NCBI GenBank assembly: GCA_905147135.1
Contig: LR990052.1
Coordinates: 13,888,200 to 13,952,199, forward strand
Direction: 5' to 3'
Length of the DNA stretch: 64,000 bases
Origin: Blastobasis lacticolella
Lineage: Eukaryota; Arthropoda; Insecta; Lepidoptera; Blastobasidae
Under the pieces are notes generated by a model, which saw only the letters and a program-made list of their open reading frames with translations, ran no database searches and had not been told where the DNA came from. The position numbers and the translations under genes are program-made. The stretch's first letter is position 1. The number at the start of each line of letters is the position of its first letter. This document shows, one piece after another, positions 12,300-24,700 of the stretch.

Positions 12300-13000
12300 T
12301 CTGAGCGTATATACATATATACATAGGGATAGACGACTCTGTTTTATACTATGTATAGATATTTGCTTGCCTTTGTATATTTACTATTCTGTAATATATT
12401 TACAGATGCAGCTGTCCAAATTTACACTAGGGCATGGATTAAAGAGAGCACAAAATGCACTCTGAGCTGGAAAATAAAATGTATTTCACTCCACTTCTAG
12501 TATTAAAAGGTCAGGCTTAGCCGGGGTATATTTTGCCGTTTAATTTTCACCTCTACGGCTATACACAGAAGATTGCTGTATTGTACGTAGTGGCCTATAT
12601 GGATTTGCTTTTGTGTATCGATAGAAAGCAGCGCGGGTGTTTGGTTATAAATTTTCCTGTTTTGGCCAATACGTTGTGAAATTGAATATTGTATATTAAA
12701 TAAGTCATATTTGAACCCTATTGTAAACTCGATTATCATCATATTTTTAAAAGTATAACTCTTGGCAGTATAATCTCTTCATCTCCTTGAAACATATCAG
12801 AACGTCGAAATATCTGAAATTCTGAACATCTCTTTAAAAGTTAATTTCATTATTCCAAAGATTGCAGAATTAATAGCCCGGTATATATTAATAGACTAGC
12901 ACCGAATTGACACTCTCACGGGTATGATTCAAGACGACTAAAAGCTAGGAAACCGGCTGTCTCGCACCTCCAAGGCCAAGATATTTGAATCATTTTGTCT
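12300..13000. other. No gene recognised
   Basis: AT-rich spacer. A minus-strand open frame near 12503-12742 has no known motif. Confidence 0.4.
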
Positions 13001-13003
13001 ATT

Positions 13004-13242
13004 CCGGCAGGACTTACACTCTCTCCCACGAAAAGGGAGGTTCTTGCCATAATCCCCACGCTTGGCAGGTGGGTTGGAGATCGCAGTGTTATAAATATAA
13101 CAATAGAAAACGCTGCTTCCCATTTTCCAGCGTACGGAGACTCTTAGATTTTTTGCCTCGAAAACTCTAGTCGCCTTGTACGACACCCACGAGTGTAAGG
13201 GATTTGTGCTATCTATTCTACTCTGCCGGACACCATACGGCC
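13004..13242 (+). repeat. CCGGACACCACACGG repeat, nearly full copy
   Basis: It begins near GGCAGGACTTACACTCTCTC, passes through GGCAGGTGGGTTGGAGATCG and the conserved CGCCTTGTACGACACCCACG, and ends at GCCGGACACCATACGGCC. Seven related copies of varying length occur elsewhere in the window, two of them within arm introns. Confidence 0.8.
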
Positions 13243-13940
13243 AAGCCGTATTGTGTATTGCTAATGGAATTTAAGTCTGTCCTTTAATATTCGGAGATGC
13301 TCATGTTCACCTGTGCTCGTCACGTCACGAACTAATGAAAATAATACATAGTCTCAACTTTAAACGCGGAAGTAAAACTTTTGCAAGTTTGTTACAACTC
13401 TATCACAGATTTTGGTCAAAAAAGGGTAAAGCTATGGTTTTATTTCTTTAGAACATTCACTACAAAAACCTCATACAAAAAACGTTAAACATCTTTCTTA
13501 AACGCGTTTCAGATTTGGTGCGAGCCGGGCTTATGTAATCCTAACTAGACAGAATATCTGCTTTGCAAAGGTAATTTTGCTAGTCATAGTCACCCTGACT
13601 TGCTAATTATACAAATAATATGTATTTATTCTCAATGCTAACACCACTTTTGACTGTGATACTGCAATTGTGTGCCAAAAATCACGCAATTCTGTTTATT
13701 GGAGCAATAAAAGGGCTCACCCATTTCTGCCAGTCACTCTGGCACGAGCTCACGTTGAGAACCCGCAAATCAGCCGTTCTTAAAGGACGAACCCTTTTGG
13801 GTCATTAATCACTTTAGTGCTTCATCGCCATAAAGTGTCTCCCGCAAAATCACATTAGTAATTTGAGACTCTCAATTCGGAATTCTTTTGGTTGGAATTG
13901 GAGATTTTCGTGTGCGTAAAGTGCCTATTTATACGACTGA

Positions 13941-14053
13941 GGCGCTGTCCTAATTGGTATCGGTCATACGACCATGGTCGAGCGACGGGCGGTTTTGATG
14001 CCTCCTATTGGTCGGGCGAGCCCGTCGTACGACCATTGCCAATTAGGACAGCT
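13941..14053. mobile_element. Foldback MITE-like element, about 113 bp
   Basis: The left end GCTGTCCTAATTGG and the right end CCAATTAGGACAGC are reverse complements. The pairing continues inward, imperfectly, through GGTCATACGACC and GTCGTACGACC. The core is a short hairpin. No transposase is encoded, so if mobile it would depend on an element elsewhere. Confidence 0.65.
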
Positions 14054-14057
14054 CTTA

Positions 14058-14122
14058 AGGTAACAAACAATCTTGCTCCCTGCCTAATGGTAAGCAGTTG
14101 CCGCAGCCTATGGTCGTTTCCT
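14058..14122 (-). mobile_element. Jockey-like LINE 3' tail fragment
   Basis: The phrase CCTGCCTAATGGTAAGCAGT followed by TGCCGCAGCCTATGG is the reverse-oriented 3' end of the retrotransposon found intact at 26318. Only the terminal 60 or so bases are present. Confidence 0.6.
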
Positions 14123-14689
14123 ATTTCAAGGATATCACTCCTGTTGGTTTAAAATCCGAAATTAATATTAATATTTCTATCTACATCGCTAGCGATAAAC
14201 TATAGGTACTGGAGATTAAAAGAAAGAAAGAAGAAACAAAAAAATATTCATTAAACATGGACGCCATGACACAATCACTTTGCAATAAATCAACATTTTA
14301 AAAAATTGTACATAAAACACTGTATTTATTGGGTACATGACTTAATGTCTAAAGATCGTAACAATACAGAATCATTTTATTGACATCTCATTTTAAATGC
14401 GCCATTTCCATGCAGTTTATTAGCTGAACTGCTTAGTTCAGTTTGTCTACACTAGTTGTTACGCCATTTTGTAAACAAACGAGATAATTAATGCTTCGAC
14501 GCTCCTGCAGTGTGACAACAGCACATGCGTAAATACAGCAATGCTGAGGTCAAATGTGTTGTTGAATACAAATTAACGAATAACTTTACATAGGTACCCA
14601 TAACTAAGAAAGGTAGGTAGGTATGTTGTAATTTTTAACTAACTTGTAATTTTAGATTAATTTTATTTGAATAAATAAATTTATTATTT

Positions 14690-14855
14690 ATTATTATTAT
14701 TAATTGTTTTTTAACATTGACATCAACTATTAGTACCTAATTCTATTCATGAAACTATTTTAAATGACGATGTATGATTATTACTACGAATAAATGAATA
14801 TGCCTATTATTATTATATTCTTTATTGTATACATACTTAGTTAGATACATAAAAC
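14690..14855 (-). repeat. Repeat H copy
   Basis: The sequence from TTGTTTTTTAACATTGACAT to ACGAATAAATGAATATG is the reverse complement of 48300-48415 in an arm intron. It is followed by a TATTATTATTATATTC run and a TTTATTGTATAC phrase common to retroelement tails. Confidence 0.65.
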
Positions 14856-14919
14856 AAAAATGAGTACAATGGCGAACTTATCTCTATGAGAGATTTATTA
14901 TAGCCTTATAATATTGCTA

Positions 14920-15065
14920 ACGGTTTCCGCTCGTAAGCAAGAGGGTACCAAGCTCTATTCCCAGTGCGGCCATGTACCAATGTCATTTTTCTTAGTTACG
15001 AGGCAGCACGGAAACCCTTTGAGCAACTTGAGTCATCAAAATACGGGAATAGGTTTGTTACTCTT
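14920..15065 (+). mobile_element. SINE-B partial copy
   Basis: The head region (CGCTCGTAAGCAAGAGG, then GCGGCCATGTACCAATG) matches other SINE-B copies but decays after about 140 bp. Confidence 0.55.
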
Positions 15066-15693
15066 TTGGCTGATCAAGGCTGATAAATAACTAAATATGG
15101 AAGTATGTTTCAGTAATACATCTCTGGCCACTTTGTTTAGGGATAACCTAGTAGGTACCGTTACTTAATATAGCTTTAAAACAACCTATATCGTTTGCGC
15201 TTTTACTTCAAGGGTACGAATTTAAAATTCAGTGTACCCAAAAACGGCCTAGCCCAAACTCCAGCGTGATATGTAGGAAAACATTACAGAATCGACGTTG
15301 CGCATTTTAAAAAAGCTAGCGAGAGAGGTAACTAATGGCTTTGTTCCGACCGCGTGAAATAAAAAGTATAAAAATGAAATATGGCTGCAGCGTTACGCGG
15401 TGTATTTTTTCACAGACCCAAAAACAATGTTCTAAGCCCACCAAAAAATACAGCACAGAAATTAAATAACACGATGAAAGTACCTTCAGAAGTTGAGGTA
15501 ATCACATTTTGTATTTATCCAGGATTTGCTGTTAGGCCAAAAGGTCAGAGTAATTAATTTAAAATTAGACGAGGGCGGAAGATAAAGCTTACGCCAAATT
15601 TACTTACACACTTAATCCAGTTTGGAGAGCTGAAGGTGAGCTGATTATAACAACATTGATCAAATTCTAAGCAGCAAGTATTCTAGACTTGCT

Positions 15694-15912
15694 TAGGAGC
15701 ATCGGTGGCTAGCGGCTCACACTTGTAAGCCAGAGGTCAGAGTTCGATCCTCTGTGCCGCCATATACCAATGCAGATGGCATCTGACTGTCGGTTAGTTA
15801 TGAACACTGCGATCTCCAAGCCGCCTGCCAAGCATGACATAGTAAAACCTTCTACTGACGTAGAGGAAGCTTAAGTCCAGCAGCGGACTATTATCGGCTG
15901 TTGATGTGACAT
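15694..15912 (+). mobile_element. SINE-B head joined to an RTE-like tail
   Basis: A SINE-B tRNA-like head (GGAGCATCGGTGGCTAGCGG, B box GAGTTCGATCC) runs to about 15790. It is followed by a LINE tail with GTAGAGGAAGCTTAAGTCCA and GGCTGTTGATGTGAC. The junction suggests a nested or chimeric insertion. Confidence 0.55.
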
Positions 15913-15914
15913 AG

Positions 15915-18240
15915 CCTACATTTGATATTGGTTGCTATTAAAACGTTACTGAAGCATCTAAGTGTATTTACATCAAACGTGCGAAGACGCTAAGACCCCG
16001 TATAATAAAACTTGTTTATAAAACTGGCTACCTAACCTAATTAGGGAAAGTAACGTGTGATAACCCGACTCAAGCAAAGATCATAAATTTGCTTCGTGTA
16101 AACAAAGATAGAGCATTCGCTCGGTCGCTCTGGCATTGTTTTTATCAATGCCCGGGAAAGAACATCGAGCAACATTCTCTTCCTCCATGTTCGACTGTAA
16201 TGTAGGAGCAATATTCAAATCAAGCGCTACCAGAAAACTCCGACCTTTCCACGAGTATATTATGTTATTTCATTACTTTACGAATCCTTTCATGTTTGCA
16301 AACGACCCACCCAATTACTATGCCTCCATCATACGTCAACATGTCATAACCTTGAACATGCGAGTGGGATCCACCCTGAGCGGTCATGGCCGTGAAGCCG
16401 ACCAGACGTAGCCCCGTCTTATCCCAAGATTAGTAACTAGTAATTTGTGATACAGACTTGGAAGAGAAATCTTAAATATTTATTGAATTCAAATTAGGAA
16501 CGGATTTAAACGACATACGATACGCGGGCATGGAAAATAGCCAGCAGCTATCGGCGTGTGCTCGAGTCGCGGTCCACAGGCCGAGTGTCCTTTCCGCCCG
16601 CCAGAGGGGGGTGTTTACCCTCCCCCCACCCCCGCCCGTGCCAGCTGAGCAGCGGCACGCTATATTTAGGTTGCGCTGTAAATATTCGCTCCAAGTACGG
16701 AAAGCGCCCCCTCCCACCCTGCAGGGGGTGGGCGTAACACAAGCGTACCGGGCAAAAGTTGAAAGTTCACCAATGGCACACGAGTTCACACCGTTAGGAA
16801 ACGCTTTCTTTATTTAAATTCTATTGCGAACTTGTTCACCGTTGCTCGCTACTGAATTCGGAATGGCGTCACTAATTTTTCGTGTGCCGTATTTTGTTAC
16901 GTCGCTTGCCGCTGGCAGGCCTTTAATTTAGCCAGTGCGGTCTTTCATACATGCCAGTACGAAGGACAGCGCTATTTAAGTTTATTTGGGGAAACAGCTA
17001 GTGGAATTTTGTCCACGGTCCGAGTAATGACACAGCGGCATAGAGATATAAACGCAGGTCTTCAGGTTATCTACGAAATTGCAGTTCTGTACGGCGAAAA
17101 CGACTGAAACTCGGCGGCAACTGTAACTATCATAAAAGCAAATGGAAATCTTCTTTTCTTGGAAATGGAAAATGCGATTACTATGAAATTTTGTAGGTAT
17201 CAAGCTAACTATATGGTGAATATTATATTATTTTGATACTTACATACCTTTGTCTTAAAATTACTGGGTTGACAAAACTGGATAATTAATAGATACGGAT
17301 AAATAATTTCAACTTTGTCTAATAAACTTTAAAATGACTTTGTGGCATTTTCGATAGTACTTACACAAAAGTATGAGTAATGAAATACCCAATCGAAAAA
17401 ACGGCAATTTCATATGTAGAAATAACTACATATATTAAGCTCTCTAATAAAATTGAAACAGATTACTTTTGCGTGATGGGCCGTTTGCGTGTCAATGTTA
17501 TTTGTAGCACCATCATCATTTTTTATATGGCGGAAAGTGTTTATGTTCGCGTAAAAGCTTTCTTTATTAGCCATAACAAACAAAATCGCAATGAAATAAA
17601 TGCACTTTAATCAATAAATTATGTTTTAAAATACAAACACGCACTACTACAAACTACCAGAATCATCAACTTTTCTTCTTCCTACGAAGCTTAGAAAGCA
17701 TGACGATCTTTGTCGCGCGAGACATACATTTTGTGTCTCGCTTACATCAACGCAAATCATAAGAGCTGGCTAGAGTGAGAGAGAGTTAAAGAGCTATCTC
17801 GCGCGCGACATGTCCCGTCCGCTACGGGTGCGCAGGATAAAGGTCGCTGTATACGTAAAATGTTTTGATCCGGACGAATCGGAACGAAACGCTTTGGAAA
17901 TATTGTGTCATAGACAAAGTATCCGCAAGATGGAACGGGAACGTGGCACCAACGGGAAAAGTATCGCCGGCGACGATGTTTAATGCGTCCCGCCGTGACA
18001 CAAGTGCTATACAATTTTGCGAACGAAATTTCAACCACTAGCACGTTAGTTCCGAGTCACAGTCCCGGTGCGTATGCATTAAACTACCAAAGAATGGAAC
18101 GCATTAACCGCGAGTACCCTGATCATTGTAATCTAGATGGCTTCAAGGTCAGAGTTAATAGGCTGTTTCTAGACAGGCATGCTCCATCATCGGCCGCATC
18201 GTCACTTACCAGCAGATGGGGTGGCGGTCAAATGCCTGGC
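15915..18240. other. No gene recognised; GC-rich patch and a MITE-like stretch
   Basis: Positions 16540-16760 form a GC-rich, CpG-containing patch with a polypyrimidine CCCTCCCCCCACCCCCGCCC run. Positions about 17695-17822 have TTTGTCGCGCGAGA and TCTCGCGCGCGACA in inverted orientation, like the element at 50034. Open frames here show no domain. Confidence 0.4.
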
Positions 18241-18355
18241 TAGTCCAATTATAATAAAAATAACACTCCCCGTCAGTGTTTACTAAACCACGTCCTTTCG
18301 CCGTCCCTGTCCACGTTCTAACCCTGCCCCGTATGCAGCGACCTCAACCCTCACT

Positions 18356-18766
18356 TCAAGCTGGTTGGCTAGTCTGGACCGATTCCGGTGCCGATCCACC
18401 ACTCGGATCTGGTATATCTGGTAAATCTGGTATATCAGTTTGCTCTTCCATATTGTGCCTAACTTCGTCTGGTGCACTGGTGACACTGTCATCCGATGGT
18501 ACGTACAGATCCAGATTGCCCTTCGTGTAGTCGAAGTCGGATTCGACTTCTGGGATATATTTCTCGTGCTTAGGGTCGTGGAACGTGACTATCTGGAAGA
18601 CGGTGGATGTGCCCCCGAAGGCTATGCGGTTCTCGAAGCTGTCCAGGGCCAGGATGCTGCCAGTGGCAGGGTAGGAGCACGTGATGTACCGGTTGTGTAA
18701 GTTGATCACTTCAACGCAGCATGTGCCGCTGCCGCCGATTATTACGTACTTGCCTTTTCTGTTGTA
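18356..18766 (-). CDS. WD40 gene, exon 8 (terminal)
   Basis: It starts at TAC after a TTTCCAG acceptor and ends at TGA (18358-18356), encoding 136 residues. The first half finishes the propeller (GGSGTCCVEVINLHNRYI, then FENRIAFGGTSTVFQIV). The tail has a short imperfect repeat, IPDLPDIPDP, and many acidic residues. No minus-strand poly(A) signal was found close to the stop. Confidence 0.85.
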   Translation of the reverse strand, partial: YNRKGKYVIIGGSGTCCVEVINLHNRYITCSYPATGSILALDSFENRIAFGGTSTVFQIVTFHDPKHEKYIPEVESDFDYTKGNLDLYVPSDDSVTSAPDEVRHNMEEQTDIPDLPDIPDPSGGSAPESVQTSQPA

Positions 18767-21700
18767 CTGGAAATAAGTTATTTAAAATAAGTATTTTTTG
18801 TAATATTCCTAGTAGTGTCCGATCGAAGGTCAAGCCTAAGCCGAAGCTGATTAATCGACTATCGCTACAATTTTAGATATAGACTTAGACAGTAATTTAT
18901 TCGGGTCCCCATCACATCCTTAACCTAAGGTGAGTACAGTAAATTATAATTTTCGGTCGGAAGCCGAAGCTTCGATCAAACACTAATTTCTAGAGATGTC
19001 GTCAATGCAGATTTATATGAAAAGTAGTCAATGTCCTTCCCCAGGCTCCGTACTAATTCAGACAAAAATCTAATCTAAGCTAAGATGTGACAGCGTTGCA
19101 GATAGATAGACAAATTAAATTCGCATTTGCAGGTAAAATCAATGGACATATGCTTTGTCCATCTTCTGTTGGACGATGGTGGAGCGTGATTACGTAAAAC
19201 AAGAAGTGAATTATGTAAAAATTAAAACACTAAGAATATCACACTGTTCAATCAAGTGGCCGTAAACACTGTGGTATTCTGGCTATAAATTGGGAATGTT
19301 TATGAACATAGCAAGTTATAGTAAGATAAACACAAAGCGAGAACTCCATTCAAAGCTTTGTTACTAACGACTAACGAGGCACGGTTTGGTTTGTTTTCCT
19401 TCCATCTGGGTGCTGCCGAGTACCTGCACCCACCGGTTCATTGGCTGGATAGTACTCATACTTACTCAAAAACACATCTTTATGTAAATAATGTGCCCTC
19501 GTATGCAATAATACTATCGCTATAATAACATTATAGTTGAATTTTAATGTTATTACAGAGAAAGGTAATTGGTTTGTATTAATGTAAAATATGTAGAATA
19601 GCTACTCCCACCATATTCAAAAGGTTGTGGAATAAGCTCTCTGGAGAGTTCAAGTAGAAGAACCAACAACAATAGATTTTTTTTATGAAAGGGTACGAAA
19701 GGTTTATAAGAGGTTTGCAACTCGCGAGTTACCCAAGGGTAATGTTATTGTTCGTAGGCTACCGAATTTTATTACCATCAGGAGTGTTGTAAGCTATGCT
19801 ACCTTAGTGGTATTTATAAAAAAGAAGTAATATTTTTTTCATTCACAATCAACGTCATCACAGCCCACAACAGTCCACTGCAGGAAGGGCCTCTCCCATG
19901 AAAGGGGCGGGGTATTTTCCAATGTTATATTTACAACACAGCGATCACCAACCCGCCTGCAAAGCGTGGAGATTATGGCAAATTCAGAATTTTTATAGAC
20001 CTCTCTAAGAACACTTGGGTTTTTCAAACGATTCCATAACTGTCCAAATCCGTCCAGCCGTCTCAAAGATACGAGTTAATAAATAAATTTACAGACAAAC
20101 ATACATACAAGATACGCGCAAAAAACATAACAATTCCCTGGCAGTCAGTTAAAAAAGGTACCAACCGACGAAGACCGCCAGTATCGGCACGCATATATGT
20201 ACTCGCCGTCGACGTCTGGTCTCCGGTTCTGGACCCTGACGACGTTGAGCCGCTTGTGGGCGGCCAAGTCCCATAAGCAGAGCGCTTCGGTAGGGCTCCA
20301 ACTGCCTGTTATGCAGTGGTTTCTCTGGGGAAGAAGGTTGGTGTGTTTTTGTCAAGGTCACAGGACAACTGTTCACTGTCAGCGATTATTGTAGTCATTT
20401 TTAAGGACAGACTGCAACTCTTGTTTAGCTAGGACCATTGTAGATGTTTTATTGATATTTGATTGATACTTAGTGATAAATGAGCAGACAGTCTCACTTA
20501 TCATATTGTATCGAATTTTTATTTTATTATATAATGATTTATAATTTGACATGCTACTAATATTTGTATATTTACCATGACATTGTTATATTCAAATTTA
20601 AGACGATATCCTTGTGAGTTACTTATGTTATGAAACGTATAATAATATAAGGTAATTTTCATAGATAAATAAATAAATCTAATCTAATCTAATCTAAAGT
20701 CCACCTATCTGATAGAAAGCGGCAACTGTCCATCTATCCATATATAGTATCTAGGATTCGTGTACTTGTAACCTGACGACCTGAGTGGTTCAATGGTCAA
20801 CATGCCGGTCTGCCACACAAGAGGTCTCGGGTTCGATTCCTGGCCGGGCAGAAACTGAAATGATGAATTTTAAATTCTGTTACGGGTCTGGGTGTTCTGT
20901 GTATAATAAGTACGTATTTGAAAGTATTTAAGTAGTATATCAGTTATCTAGCACCCATAGTACAAGCTTTGCTTAGTTTGGGGCTAGATGGCGCTGTGAA
21001 TTTGTCCACGAATATTTATTTATTTATTTTATTTATTTAGTTAAAGTAAACATTTATTTATTGAGTAGGACATTAAATATCTCTTTCAATCGTCAACAAA
21101 GATGCAGAGCCGCAGGCGTTGTTCAAATTGTCACTTTACCTGTTAATAGTGTTGGCTAGATTTCAAGTTTCAGCGGCACTTTGAGACCAAAACAAAATTA
21201 ATTAAGAAGTAAAAGACGGCACAGGAAGCAACTTCACGCCAGGAATGAAGTGAATTTAAGAAAAGCTGGCGTTTGTCTAAATACCTTTTTCTTCGCCACT
21301 CGTTAGATGTACCTCCTAATACCGTTTGCGAAACATGGTTGATCAAGATCTTCCGCTGAGGACCAGGAGACTGGTTATGAACAATTAAGGGCCCCGTGAC
21401 GGTATTCTATTTATCTTCTAAGATAATTCTAGATCGTCAATGGCCTAATCGCTAGCGGTGCCAACCGGTAAGCGAAAAGTACCGACTTTGATCGCGAGTG
21501 CCGAGAGTGCCAATGAATTTTTCTTTAGGTACATTAGTTGAACACTAACCTATGATCTTGCAGTGAGGTAAAATATTGTAAGGAAACCTACACATTAATG
21601 TATAACCATGGTCCAATCTGGTGAAGGTTCCCCAGTTAACAAGGTCACGGAGATAAGGTGATAATAGCTCTCCTGTAATTTACTGATCTGTTAAATTTTA

Positions 21701-24700
21701 GAATCACAGTCAAAGCGGACCCCGAGAACACGCACGCGAGAGTCCATTGATATTGACGCCAAGACAATGTTATTTTTAACTACCTGTGATATTTAAAAAT
21801 CCTTCAAATATCAGATCATACCATCATTAAATTGGTCCCTAGTAATATAACATTGTAGGTACGTAGTGAATGCCAACTTAGTATTCATCTATCGTTCAAT
21901 CCTTTATTATTAGATAAGAGAATAATCCGCCTTAGGCATTAAGAATTGATTCACAATGCTATTATTTTCTTGTCAATGTTTTTGAATCCAATTACGAACC
22001 AATTTATTGTCTTGACGGTTTATCAAGATCTATGAGAAATTTAGGGTTCGGGAGACTACCTATTTATTGTGGACAAGAGCGTTGTTTAAATTTACAGGAC
22101 GCGAATTTATATTGGTTGATGAGAGCACGTTCTTTGCTCTCACAGTAAATAAATAATAAATGCATGGAGGACAATTCACACACCGCCGTCTAGCCCTAAA
22201 GTAAAGTAAAGCTTGTGTTGTAGGTGCAAGAAAACTTTTAAAAATACATACTTATCATACATATCACATAACACCCAGACCCGTAACAGAAATAAAAACT
22301 CATCATTTCTATTTCTGCCAGGCCGAGAATTGAACTCGAGACCTCTGCATGGCAGACCGGCACGATAACCACTGAACCACTCAAGTCGTCACTAAAATGC
22401 TTCTAAGCTCACTCGGCGAACTTTTTAAAAATGAAAATAAAGTTCACCCAAGTATGATACACAGTTATACGCTCATACCGTCGCACACATAGTCCTCTTA
22501 CCCGAGCATTTAATTAAAAACGCCGCAAACGACGGTCTCTAAACGCTTTACAAGCTGCCGCTAATGAAAATGTGCAGCAATAGTTCTCTCAAAGGAAAGA
22601 ACAAACTATGGCTAAACTTTATTGCAGAGGTGTACGCTGTTAAACTACAGATCAACTTGGAGACCGCACAAAGGATGGAGTTTTAATGAAAAATAAATAT
22701 TAGCAAACTTGTATTATTATAACAGCGCAAAGGGAAACACGTGCCGAGTTCAAATTGAAAGGAAAATAAATGAAAATTGTTAAATGAATAGTTAATCTGT
22801 TTATATGAAACGGAATACAAACTCCTGAAGCGCGCAGTTGTTTGCTGCGGCATTATCTGCTTTAATCGCCTGCGTTTGACACGTATGATTCATCATCAAG
22901 CTATACTAGTTGACCAGCCCTCCGCCTGTCGTCGTCATCATCACCACCTGACCCCTAGTTGTGTTCAACATCCACCTGAAGCCTTTCGTAGATCGTCACT
23001 CCACGGCCACCACACCAAAACGTGACACCGATCGTTCGCACCATTCGCACCACACAAAAAACTAGATATGGAAATTACTTGGACTATCTATATAGTAATA
23101 CCCCTATGTAAGGCAATTTAATCGATAAATCTCTTATATAAGTAAGTACTAAACGAAGTATTACTTACATTTATATCTATACTATTATTTGCAACTTCCA
23201 CGCCTTCGAATGTCATCATGCAGCCGACTTGGCATCTCGTATCCCAAATCTGTGAAAAATAGGTATAGGTACGGTAAGGTATTACTTAAGTAATACCTTA
23301 CCGTACCGTGTAGGTTAACCTACAGCTCCTAGTAACTTTGACCATGTTCTCTCCCTCTCCACTTATAGGTGTCTTACAAGTCACCCACAACGTCTAACTT
23401 ATAACGTCTTAGATACAAATTAAGTAGCCCACAAGATTCGCCTGCCAAGTCTGGAGATTGCAAATGCAAAACCCTTCCACAATGTGGAGAGGGCCCAGGT
23501 CCAGTGGACTATTTAGCGGCTGTTCATAATGTTTATGCGATACCCATCCAAATGGGACGTGCTCCCTGTAAAATTCATCGTATATGTATTTTTGTTGTTT
23601 TGTTTAAAAATAGTTTCCGCAAACGACCAATGGCTCACTTGATGGTAAGTAATCATGACCATTGTCACCACACAATAGTCGAACAAACAAATAATTAATA
23701 ATATACAATTCACACAGCAACATCTAGCCCCAAAGGAAGCAAAGCTTGTGTTATGGGTGCTAGATAACTGATAAACTACTTATATACTTTTCTAAAACAC
23801 ACTTATTATACATATAACACCCAGACCCGTAACAGAAATTAAAATTCATCATTTCTTTCTGCGCGGCCGAGAACCGAACCCGGGACCTCTGCATGGCAGC
23901 GTGATGTTAACCAATTGAACCACTCAGGTCGTCTTAAGAATGGCAACTAAATGCCAAAATAGGTGCTGTAAACGATATGTGAAAAAGTCATTGTAGACTT
24001 ATGTTTGTTCGACTGTAACAACTACCAGTGGCTAGAAAAGAATATCAAAGAGAGAATATCAAAATGCCAAAAATATTTGGTACATTTTCACAATTCGTTG
24101 CGACATAATCTCTCTCCCATTATATGATACACGGCGTAGTTGAGTACCTACCTCATGGAACTGCTCTTTGTGTTGTCACCGCTTAGCGTACAAAGGGGCT
24201 CTTAATAAATATTTTCAACTCGAGATGTTTTAATCTCAACAACGATGGCCGACAGCGGTCCTTCACCCTGCGAGTTGAGAGCGCTTACTATGTTTACTAG
24301 TTCACCTATTTTTAAATTGCCGACCGTTCATTTGTAGACGAAATTGTGTTACGGCTTCGGTTTAGGAACGTTTCAGGTACGTTTTGACTTTTTGAAGTCA
24401 TGAAATGCTTCAGCATGCAGGGTTTTAATTCTGCGACATTGGTTAGGGTAGTTGGTTAGTTTCTTTTCTAGGTACTAGGTATAATCTCAAAATAGTAGCA
24501 GACATACCACAAGATCTATGTCTATTTCTAAGATGGTCGGTAGCAGTAGGTTATTATTTTTATTTATTACCTGGAGACACGGACGGACGGTTCAACTAAT
24601 GGAAAGCGGCCACCGTCGTCCAGGACATCTAAGGAAAGCTGATGTGGTGCCGGCATTTGAGGTACCTGTAGACGTGCCTTTTGAAGAACCCCATGTTATA

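Noticed and set aside
16472..16817. Overlapping open frames on both strands
   Set aside because: They lie in a GC-rich patch with biased composition and show no domain or splice support.
20281..20294. Acceptor at the inner CAG for WD40 exon 7
   Set aside because: This acceptor shifts the frame and loses the ITGSW strand. The upstream CCCCAG keeps the frame and the blade.
20774..20850. tRNA gene on the plus strand
   Set aside because: The A and B boxes are present, but the sequence is the head of a repeated SINE and has no paired acceptor stem. The same holds for heads at 35750, 39700, 47600 and 60000.
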